Source: AP-15 sp035509615 (GTDB lineage Bacteria > Pseudomonadota > Alphaproteobacteria > ATCC43930 > CGMCC-115725). Taken from it: a DNA stretch of 11,819 bases. The position numbers were made by a program, and so were the translations under genes. How positions within the stretch are numbered: position 1 is the stretch's first letter; each line of letters starts with the position of its first letter. Below are positions 6,008-11,819 of this stretch, one piece after another. The notes beneath the pieces are model-generated. The model worked only from the letters and a program-made list of their open reading frames with translations. It was not told the origin of the DNA and ran no database searches. The stretch lies in NCBI GenBank assembly GCA_035509615.1, contig DATJLK010000055.1, positions 1-11,819 of the forward strand. The letters run 5' to 3'.

Positions 6008-7372
6008 TTACCGGTGGTCCGAGGCCAGGCGCTGCCGTGCTGGCGGGCGGCGCAATGCCCAGAATGCGACACAGCCGCAGGTGTAGGAGATGATCGACAG
6101 GATAAAGGCCAGCTCATAGCTGCCCGAAAGATCAAAGATCCAGCCGGCGGCCCAGGAGCCGACCGCCGAGCCGATGCCCGAGCCGATCGTGATCACCCCC
6201 AGGATCGTGCCGAGCTGGCGGCCGGGAAACAGATCGGCGGTCTTGGCGGTGATCGCCGGCCCCCGCGCGCCCCAGGTCAGCCCAAAACAACAGGCAAACA
6301 ACCACAGCAGCCAGCCCTGATGGCGGTTGGTGATGAACAAGGCAAAGAAAACGCCAAGGATCGAGATGCCATAGGCCAGGATCGCCGCCCGTTCGCGTCC
6401 GATATAATCGGACAGCGAGCCGGTAAAGATCGTGCCGGCGATCGCCAGAAAACTCCCCATGCCCAGGACTTCTGCCGCATAGAGCTTGTCAAAGCCGCGG
6501 TCGACGGCAAAGGCGAGCTGGTGCAGCGACACCAGAAAACTGCCGAGCCCGGTGAACAGATACACCGCAAACAATAGCCAGAAATGCGGCGTGCGCGCGG
6601 CCTCGGCCAAGGTCCAGCCGGGCGAGGGCGGCACCGGCGAGGGCGGCACCGTTGGGGCAGCTGCAGGCAGTGCCGGCGCCGGATCGTCCGCCGCGGCGCG
6701 GTGCCAGCCGATATTCGATGGCGACGCACGCTCGCCGCGGCGAAGCATCGCCGCCAATGGCAACACCATCGCCGCCATAAACCCGGCCTGGATCAGATAG
6801 GTCTCACGCCAGCCGAAGGACGAGATCAGCAGCTGCACGAGCGGCGCCGAAAGCGCGCGGGCAAAGCCGTTTGCCGATTGCACGACCGAGATCGCCATCC
6901 CGCGCCGCCGCACAAAGCGCCGCGACAGGATCGGGACAAACACGACGAGACCGAGGCAGTTGGCCCCGAACGTCATCACCACGCCGTAGAGCAGGATGAT
7001 CTGCCAGATCGTCGAGATGTGGGCGCAACCGACGAGCCCGACGATCAGCAAAACGCTGCCCGCCAGCAACAGCCGCAGCGGCCCCAGCCGATCGACCATG
7101 GCGCCGACCAGCGGCGAACTGGCGCCGGCCACGAGTTGCGAGACCGAATAGGCGACCGAGGTCTCGGCGCGGCTCCACGCGAAGGCCTGGATGAAGGCCA
7201 CCAGAAACACCGCGTAGGAATGCATCAGCCCGGCGCTGACCGTGAACGCGGCAAAGGCGCCGACCAGCAGCAGCCAGGCCGAACGCGCCGCCGGCTGCGC
7301 CGCGGCGGACGCACCGGGTGCGGGCAGTACACGGTAAATTGGCGCGGCGCGGCGCAATCGATTAATGTTCAA
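6008..7372 (-). CDS. Major facilitator superfamily transporter (monocarboxylate/oxalate-formate antiporter-like)
   Basis: A 454-residue inner-membrane secondary transporter, probably with 12 membrane helices. Seen: a hydrophilic N-terminus (1-31), first helix from about 32 (SAWLLLVGAFAAFTVSAGL), the helix 2-3 loop GAMVDRLGPLRLLLAG typical of MFS motif A, RRGMAISVVQSANG in helices 4-5, a long proline-rich cytosolic loop (about 215-265, with VPPSP twice), then a second half with its own motif A-like SLSDYIGRERA and GLTWGARGPAITA. The overall pattern resembles the MCT/OFA-type MFS branch often found beside organic-acid genes; the substrate is not deducible. The start is TTG at 7372, the first canonical start after an in-frame stop, with only a weak GAG upstream, so the exact N-terminus is uncertain. 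It is convergent with the dehydrogenase. Confidence 0.88.
   Translation of the reverse strand: MNINRLRRAAPIYRVLPAPGASAAAQPAARSAWLLLVGAFAAFTVSAGLMHSYAVFLVAFIQAFAWSRAETSVAYSVSQLVAGASSPLVGAMVDRLGPLRLLLAGSVLLIVGLVGCAHISTIWQIILLYGVVMTFGANCLGLVVFVPILSRRFVRRRGMAISVVQSANGFARALSAPLVQLLISSFGWRETYLIQAGFMAAMVLPLAAMLRRGERASPSNIGWHRAAADDPAPALPAAAPTVPPSPVPPSPGWTLAEAARTPHFWLLFAVYLFTGLGSFLVSLHQLAFAVDRGFDKLYAAEVLGMGSFLAIAGTIFTGSLSDYIGRERAAILAYGISILGVFFALFITNRHQGWLLWLFACCFGLTWGARGPAITAKTADLFPGRQLGTILGVITIGSGIGSAVGSWAAGWIFDLSGSYELAFILSIISYTCGCVAFWALRRPPARQRLASDHR
6621..6650 (-). repeat. Perfect 15-bp in-frame tandem duplication within the MFS gene
   Basis: GGCGAGGGCGGCACC is present twice in immediate succession (6621-6635, 6636-6650). 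On the coding strand it encodes VPPSP twice in the cytosolic loop between the two transporter halves. Copy number could change without shifting the frame. The loop tolerates length variation, so no functional effect is expected. Confidence 0.85.
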
Positions 7373-7532
7373 GGTCTCAGCGCCGGACCGCGCCGGATCG
7401 TCGACCGTGGGGGCAGCATGGCGCAGTGATCGCCGGTCGCTACTGCGAAATCAAGCGTGCCGGGCGATGCTGATCGCGCAGCAGGTAGAACGATATCGCC
7501 GGGGCGGCCCGTCGTCGGCGGCGCTACCGTGT

Positions 7533-8582
7533 TTATCTCGAGTTGTCCTGCGCCCCGAGGAGAGATTTTCCGATCACCCGCAGCGCCTCCATCGATGGAT
7601 GGATCAGCAGCGATTGGACCGCGAGTTCACGAGGTCGCCGATGCCATCCTTCGTTCAGCATCAGGTGGGCAATCTCCAGCAGAAACCACGCGCGGTTGGC
7701 CCGTGCCACCCGCCGCAATCCCGGATCGCCAATCTGAGTTTCGGCCCGCAGGGCAGCCAGGATCGTCAATAACACCCGTTCCTGCGTTTGGTAGCTGCGG
7801 ATAAAACTCGTATGGTCAGTAACGTTCAACTCCGCTACGACCGTTGATCGAAATATGATCTTTTTCGCTTTGTCGACCAGACGGAAGTTGATGTCGTAGT
7901 CTTCTCCGAAAATTTCGCGCTCGTAGTACATGCCGGCGCGCAGCATCAATTCTTTCGAGACGACCAGCGTGTTGGCATGAAGGGTACGGTGGACGAGAAA
8001 ACCGCCGACATCTTTTGGGGTAACATGAAAAATATCGGTCTCGCCCGGTAACGGGCGGCGCCAAATATGAGGAGGGGCGGTCGACAACCAATTGGGATTG
8101 ATGATCTTCCCATTATTGGCCAATTGCATGTTGCCAAAGAACAGATCAGCGTCGTATTTGGTCAGTGCGGCGAGCGAACTGGCAAGGTGGTCGTCCCTGA
8201 CCCACAGATCGTCATCGTCGCAGAAGGCGAGGAACGACCCGCGGGCTAGGCGAATACCTCGATTTCTCGTCTTGCCAGGTCCGCCGCCGCGTTCGCTGTT
8301 TCCCTTGAGATCCAGTCGGAATCGAGCGTCGAGGGATTCCCAGATTACACTATACTTGGCGAGCGTATCATCGTGGGAGCCGTCGTCGATAACCAAGCAT
8401 TCAAAGTCTGTAAATGATTGCTGCTGAATGCGTAGCAGCAGACGGGCAACCGCATCCGGACGATTGTAGGTCGGTATCACCACCGAGATCATGGGACTCA
8501 TTTGTAAAACCGTGGCACCTTTTCCAGGGATCGGGATGATGCGACTCGGGCTCGGTTTAAATTCGGACAGCAGTGTTAGCAT
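7533..8582 (-). CDS. Family-2 (GT-A fold) glycosyltransferase
   Basis: About 349 residues from the ATG at 8582. Likely transfers a sugar from a nucleotide-sugar donor to a surface glycan, on the cytosolic face. Seen: ISVVIPTYNRP (32-42), the nucleotide-binding VIDDGSHDD (64-72), GGGPGKTRNRGI (99-110), the DXD-type metal site CDDDDLW (121-127) and GEDYD (226-230), the region of the catalytic base. No membrane helices are evident, and the C-terminus is helical. The start is unresolved: 8582 has only a weak RBS, while the ATG at 8501 would begin 3 residues before the fold; a TTG at 8624 is less likely. Codon use is mixed and less GC-rich than its neighbours, suggesting transfer. It stands alone, without glycan-cluster partners, so donor and acceptor are unknown. 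Confidence 0.88.
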   Translation of the reverse strand: MLTLLSEFKPSPSRIIPIPGKGATVLQMSPMISVVIPTYNRPDAVARLLLRIQQQSFTDFECLVIDDGSHDDTLAKYSVIWESLDARFRLDLKGNSERGGGPGKTRNRGIRLARGSFLAFCDDDDLWVRDDHLASSLAALTKYDADLFFGNMQLANNGKIINPNWLSTAPPHIWRRPLPGETDIFHVTPKDVGGFLVHRTLHANTLVVSKELMLRAGMYYEREIFGEDYDINFRLVDKAKKIIFRSTVVAELNVTDHTSFIRSYQTQERVLLTILAALRAETQIGDPGLRRVARANRAWFLLEIAHLMLNEGWHRRPRELAVQSLLIHPSMEALRVIGKSLLGAQDNSR

Positions 8583-8765
8583 CTTACATCGCCCGATCGC
8601 ATTGCTCCATTGAGTACGCCACAATGGTGGCTTGTTGGTTTCCGCGAATTAGCGGCGGTCGGCCGCATGACGGCGTGACGGTTATTTGACGCCTGCCAAT
8701 CCCTAATCGTTGCCAAGAGTGTGTGGACGCGGGGCTATAAGATGGTGGGGTCGGAGGTTCATCCG

Positions 8766-9598
8766 GTGTTTGTCCAATTTCCACATCCCGGGGAGGAGCA
8801 CAATCCCGGCAAGGCAAAGCGGCACCCTTGGAACCGAGGTAACCATCGCAGGAAGTTTCTCCGCTGCAATGGACGCTATTTAGATCCCTACGACTCTAGC
8901 CAGGAGGCGCCTCTCGTCTTCTGGGGGGAGTGGGAAGCGCCATCTTATGTTAGCGATCGGTGGCCCGAAGATGGTGAATTGCCGCGGTTTCTTCATGAGC
9001 CTGTTTGGGAATACCCAACGGACGGAGGTGCTCGACAAAATACCGATCCATGGGTCTTTGGAGATTGCTTTCTTTACAGTAACTGCAAGCAATTGACGCA
9101 GCCCGCTTTGCGGGCTTTGCCACGAGGCTCGGTGATTTTGTTCGGGTCAGGTCGCGGCGGCAATTTCATCCTCGACACTGTCTTTGTGGTGAAGGATATG
9201 CAGCGACTCATACCCAGGCAGCCTCCTCAAATTGATGAGGCGTTTCGGGTGTGCACTATCGAGGCCCTGGTTACGGATTCGGCGTGTAGCGGAGAGGCGC
9301 TTGTCCTGTACCGCGGCGCGACATATCGCGACCCAATTGGCGGTAGTACTCGTTCGTCCCTTGCCGTCGCGCCGACCGCGCGGGACAAAGATTCCGCCGA
9401 CCGGCTATAGTATTGGCGAGTGACTATTTGAATCCAAAAAGCACCCAATCGCCAAGCGGGGTTAAAAAGCCACGCTCAGTAGAGCAAGTACGACAACAAT
9501 GGGATTGCGTTCGCAGCCAGGTGATCGATGCGGGCTGCCTGCTTGGCGTTTGGTTTTCCACCCCGCGCTTTGATGGCGGTTTTAGCTCCGCCAAGTAA
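8766..9598 (+). pseudogene. Frameshifted gene for a conserved-looking protein of unrecognised family
   Basis: I do not recognise a named family. The first part reads to a TAG at 9408-9410; the second is open in another frame from 9347 to a TAA at 9596-9598. Reading GGT (9342-9344), then one restored base in the next codon, continues as YSFVPCR at 9347 and joins both parts into about 277 residues, so a single-base deletion near 9345 is likely. Motif-like segments: FVQFPHPGEEH at the N-terminus, WNRGNHRRKFL, FWGEWEAPS, LPRFLHEP, FGDCFLYSNCKQ, GSVILFGSGRGG, FILDTVFVV, then (after the shift) ASDYLNPKSTQ and CLLGVWFSTP. GTG 8766 is preferred as start because GGAGG (8753-8757) lies 8 bases upstream and FVQFPHPG begins at once; ATG 8742 and GTG 8721 are in-frame alternatives. 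It has many Trp and Cys, no membrane segments, and lower GC than the flanks. It may be a true pseudogene, a sequencing error, or a truncated working protein ending at 9410. Confidence 0.6.
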
Positions 9599-9615
9599 GA
9601 TAAGCTGTAGTAACT

Positions 9616-9652
9616 GAAGCCGCTCGCGGCCGGGGCTGCGGGCGGCTTCTTG
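9616..9652 (+). terminator. Terminator-like hairpin shared by convergent genes
   Basis: Perfect 8-bp arms GAAGCCGC (9616-9623) and GCGGCTTC (9642-9649) enclose an 18-base GC-rich loop and are followed by a short T-containing tail (TTCTTGC). It lies 18 bases after the end of the frameshifted gene and 20 bases beyond the amidohydrolase stop on the other strand, so it may serve both. The T-run is weak. Confidence 0.55.
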
Positions 9653-9671
9653 CGTAGGTATGCGGTTCGGG

Positions 9672-11375
9672 TCAGCCGTGCTGGGCGTGGTAGTAGGTGT
9701 TGCGCAGCACCCGGCCAGGGAGTGCCCCGGTGTGCTTGCCGTCTTCCAGCAACACCTGACCGTTGACGATCGTGTAATGAATGCCGGCCGCCGGCTCCTT
9801 GGTGCGCCAGCCGCCTGCCGGGAAGTCGTGCACGATGCTCTCCGGCAATGGCCGCACCGTGTCGGGATCAAAGATCACGATATCGGCCGCCATGCCCGGG
9901 CGCAACAGCCCGCGGTCATAGATCCCCAGCGCCGAGGCCGAATCAAAGGTCAGCCGCCGCACCGCATGCTCGAGGCTCATGATGTGCTTTTCACGGACCC
10001 ATTCCCCGAGCAGCCGCGTCGAATAGCCGTAACCGCCGTGGAACTGGACATGGGCGCCGCCATCCGACAGACCGACGATCGCGTTCGGATAGGTCAGGAT
10101 CTTGGCCATCGCCTCGTCATCGACATTGTTTTCCGACTGCATCAGGCCGGTGTCGAGCTTCTCTTCGACGACGAGATCGAGGAACGCGTCGATGATTCGC
10201 TTGTTCTGCTCCTTGGCGATTTGGCCGATGGTCTTGCCCTTGAGGCCCTGGTTCTTTTCCAGCGCCGGAGTTTCGACCCACATGTAATTGTACCATTCGC
10301 GCGAATAGCCAGCCGCCGGCACATTCACCGAATGCTCGACGACCTCTTCGTGCAGTTTCTGGCGGATCGCCGGGTCGGCATAGGCCTTCAGCTTTTCGTC
10401 GTCCGACGACAACAGGATCGGATGCCAGGTCGGCGAGCCGCGGAACACCTGGCAATTGTGCATCGTAAAGCTCTGCGTCGTCCGGTTCGGGCTGCACAGC
10501 GGATAGGCGCGGATACCGGCCTTCGAGGTCTCCTCGACCCGCGCCATGTGCTTTTTCCAGGCGTCCGGTTCGCGCACGGTCTGGCCGAGGTTGTTGTAGA
10601 TCACGGTGCGGCCGGTCGCTTCCGACAGGCGCGCCATCAACCCGTCATTGAGTTCGGCCGCACGCCCGCCGCCCGACTGGATGATGCCGGTGCCCATCTC
10701 GCGCAACACGTCGCCGAGCGCGAAGATCTCCTTTTCATCGGCCCATAGCGCCGGGATATGCACGCCCTGCGGGTCGTAATGGCCCTTGTTGCGCGACACT
10801 GACAGGCCGAGCGCACCACCCTTGATGCCGTCGCGCACGACGTCCTGCATCTTGCTGATTTCGGCGTCGGTCGCGGTGCGGCCCTGGGCCTCGTCGCCCA
10901 TCACGTAATAGCGCACCGTCGAATGGCCGATCAGATTGCCGACATTGACGCCGAGATTCTGGTCGAGCCGATCCATATATTGCGGGATCGTCTCCCAATC
11001 GACCTCGACGGTGTTCAGCACCTCCATCGGGATCGCCTCGACATAGCTGAGGAACTCGGCGACCCGCTTGGCCGCACCGGGGCGCACCGGCGCCAAGGCC
11101 AGCGAGCAATTGCCAAACAAGACGGTCGTGGCGCCGTGCTGCGGCGAGAAGGTGCACAGCGGATCCCAGGTGACCTGGGCGTCGAAATGACAGTGATTGT
11201 CAACAAAGCCCGGCGCCACGACGCAGCCCTGGGCGTCGATCGTTTTCGTGGCCGAGCCGCTCAGCTTGCCGATTTCGACGATCTTGCCGTCCTTAATGCC
11301 GACATCGCCGCGGAACATCGGCATGCCCGAGCCGTCGACGATGCGGCCATTTTTGATCAGCAGATCATACGCCAT
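9672..11375 (-). CDS. D-aminoacylase / N-acyl-D-amino-acid deacylase family amidohydrolase
   Basis: A 567-residue metal-dependent hydrolase of the amidohydrolase superfamily, probably cytosolic. Seen: the N-terminal beta-sandwich start LLIKNGRIVDGSG; metal-ligand motif DNHCHFDAQ with His61 and His63; FGNC with Cys90, matching the metal-bridging Cys of D-aminoacylases; GHSTVR with His151; SDGGAH with Asp438, the usual catalytic Asp; and the C-terminal LLRPGMAADIVIFDPDTV typical of the fold. The positions where classical D-aminoacylases have two more metal-binding His read GIIQSGGG (229-236) and IYNNLGQ (259-265) here, so substrate and metal number may differ. ATG 11375 is chosen over longer in-frame starts because GGAAAGGG lies just upstream and the family begins there; the 52-residue extension to 11531 is Arg-rich and non-homologous in appearance. 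It stands alone; no transporter or racemase is adjacent. Confidence 0.9.
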   Translation of the reverse strand: MAYDLLIKNGRIVDGSGMPMFRGDVGIKDGKIVEIGKLSGSATKTIDAQGCVVAPGFVDNHCHFDAQVTWDPLCTFSPQHGATTVLFGNCSLALAPVRPGAAKRVAEFLSYVEAIPMEVLNTVEVDWETIPQYMDRLDQNLGVNVGNLIGHSTVRYYVMGDEAQGRTATDAEISKMQDVVRDGIKGGALGLSVSRNKGHYDPQGVHIPALWADEKEIFALGDVLREMGTGIIQSGGGRAAELNDGLMARLSEATGRTVIYNNLGQTVREPDAWKKHMARVEETSKAGIRAYPLCSPNRTTQSFTMHNCQVFRGSPTWHPILLSSDDEKLKAYADPAIRQKLHEEVVEHSVNVPAAGYSREWYNYMWVETPALEKNQGLKGKTIGQIAKEQNKRIIDAFLDLVVEEKLDTGLMQSENNVDDEAMAKILTYPNAIVGLSDGGAHVQFHGGYGYSTRLLGEWVREKHIMSLEHAVRRLTFDSASALGIYDRGLLRPGMAADIVIFDPDTVRPLPESIVHDFPAGGWRTKEPAAGIHYTIVNGQVLLEDGKHTGALPGRVLRNTYYHAQHG

Positions 11376-11526
11376 TTCCATCCCTTTCCGCGTGGTTACG
11401 ACCAACACCCTTGTGCTGTCGCACAGTGTATCATCGCGCCCCCGCCGCCTTGGCAAAAATCGACCGCCGCGCGCGAAAATCTGCGGGCGCTTTTCGGCGC
11501 CGCGACAAATCCACAAAGCGATCGGC

Positions 11527-11570
11527 AGCATATGTCAGTATGGATGACAATATCAAAAGTACTGACATAT
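11527..11570 (-). promoter_or_regulatory. Probable promoter with inverted-repeat operator for the amidohydrolase
   Basis: Perfect 11-bp arms ATATGTCAGTA (11530-11540) and TACTGACATAT (11560-11570) flank 19 bases. On the minus strand, TTGATA (11551-11556, 5 of 6 to the -35 consensus) and TATGCT (11527-11532, 4 of 6 to -10) are 18 bases apart. The -10 box thus overlaps one arm, and the -35 lies between the arms. A third half-site TGACA (11545-11549) forms TGTCA-N7-TGACA with the left arm. Transcription would start near 11520 with a leader of about 145 bases. The likely regulator (dimeric repressor or activator) is not encoded in the visible flanks. Confidence 0.55.
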
Positions 11571-11610
11571 CCACCGCATAATGGATCGATTTCACTAGCC
11601 TGCTCCGCCG

Positions 11611-11654
11611 GGCAATTTCTTGCCGTGCTACCCGTGCGATCTGATCGGGTAGCA
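11611..11654. repeat. Two adjacent perfect hairpins
   Basis: GGCAA-TTTC-TTGCC (11611-11624, 5-bp stem, 4-base loop) is followed after one base by TGCTACCCG (11626-11634) and CGGGTAGCA (11646-11654), a perfect 9-bp stem with an 11-base loop. No T-run follows on either strand. They may belong to a structured RNA or the end of a gene outside the window; function not deducible. Confidence 0.5.
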
Positions 11655-11717
11655 AGACCGGAGCCAGCAACCCGTTAGCTAGTGCGCATCCATAAAGGGC
11701 GGTTTTTCAGCGGTCTG

Positions 11718-11762
11718 GAAAGGCCGAGTTGGATGAATTTACGATTCGGCGCCGGGCCTTTC
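11718..11762. repeat. Inverted repeat GAAAGGCC / GGCCTTTC with inner stem
   Basis: Perfect 8-bp arms (11718-11725 and 11755-11762) enclose 29 bases. An alternative inner stem, GCCGAGT (11723-11729) with ATTCGGC (11744-11750, one G-U pair), overlaps the outer arm, so two mutually exclusive folds are possible. On the plus strand it is followed by TCGTGTTTGAG. It may be a terminator or leader element of a gene beyond the window edge. Confidence 0.4.
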
Positions 11763-11819
11763 GTGTTTGAGTAGCAGGAGCAGGCTGGGGAATCGCATTG
11801 CGAGCAGTTCGGGTCGGCC

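Larger units (their letters stand above)
11376..11819. other. Non-coding right end: amidohydrolase leader, operator and several hairpins
   Basis: About 440 bases without a credible gene. From left to right: the 5' leader of the amidohydrolase with a small hairpin (GGCGC 11486-11490 / GCGCC 11497-11501), the promoter/operator at 11527-11570, paired hairpins at 11611-11654, and a long-loop inverted repeat at 11718-11762. The frames that cross it are antisense shadows or short. The next gene lies beyond the window. Confidence 0.65.

Noticed and set aside
6584..7429. Plus-strand ORF of 281 codons opposite the MFS gene
   Set aside because: Arg/Gln/His-rich antisense translation typical of GC-rich shadows; the minus strand shows transporter helices.
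8681..8715. TTGACG as a -35 box for the unnamed gene
   Set aside because: No acceptable -10 hexamer at 16-18 bases; the nearest candidate (TAATCG) is only 12 bases away.
9660..10748. Plus-strand ORF of 362 codons opposite the amidohydrolase
   Set aside because: Antisense shadow of a clear enzyme gene with strong motifs; no ribosome binding site or recognisable domain.
10923..11678. Plus-strand ORF of 251 codons crossing the amidohydrolase start and its promoter
   Set aside because: Mostly antisense to the amidohydrolase and then runs through the inverted-repeat operator; no coding signs.
1..11819. CRISPR arrays, tRNA, rRNA, insertion sequences
   Set aside because: No regularly spaced long repeats, no tRNA cloverleaf pattern, no transposase-like protein and no terminal repeats with target duplications were seen.

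Overview
The window is GC-rich chromosomal DNA, probably from an alphaproteobacterium. The support is a glmU-glmS amino-sugar operon, strong GC bias at third codon positions, and alphaproteobacterial-looking versions of the transporter, dehydrogenase and amidohydrolase genes. Placement near Rhodospirillales/Acetobacterales is only a guess. The left part is housekeeping; the middle and right are a mosaic of single, mostly unlinked genes.

Layout. Positions 64-3242 (minus strand) hold glmU followed by glmS, fused by a TGATG stop/start overlap; together they supply UDP-GlcNAc precursors for peptidoglycan and LPS. Positions 3243-3693 are non-coding and carry a glmU promoter with an extended -10 box, a nested hairpin, and a perfect 19-bp palindrome next to a consensus -10 box. 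That promoter reads into a small AT-hook plus helix-turn-helix regulator (3694-4083, plus). Next comes an AT-rich gap with 10-bp-phased repeats (4131-4197), a small 84-residue ORF with a very good ribosome binding site, and a zinc alcohol dehydrogenase (4609-5694, plus). An MFS transporter (6008-7372, minus) converges on the dehydrogenase.

Positions 7533-9598 look like acquired DNA. They hold a family-2 glycosyltransferase (minus) and, divergently, a gene of a family I cannot name (8766-9598, plus). Both have mixed, less GC-rich codon use than the flanks. The unnamed gene is broken by one apparent base deletion near 9345; restoring the frame gives a continuous protein of about 277 residues. 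A terminator-like hairpin (9616-9649) follows.

The right end is a D-aminoacylase-type amidohydrolase (9672-11375, minus). Its probable promoter lies inside a perfect 11-bp inverted repeat (11530-11570). The last 250 bases hold further perfect inverted repeats and no convincing gene.

I see no CRISPR array, tRNA, rRNA, transposase or phage gene. The items most worth a second look are the unnamed frameshifted gene, the regulator with its palindrome and phased repeats, and the operator/promoter layout of the amidohydrolase.
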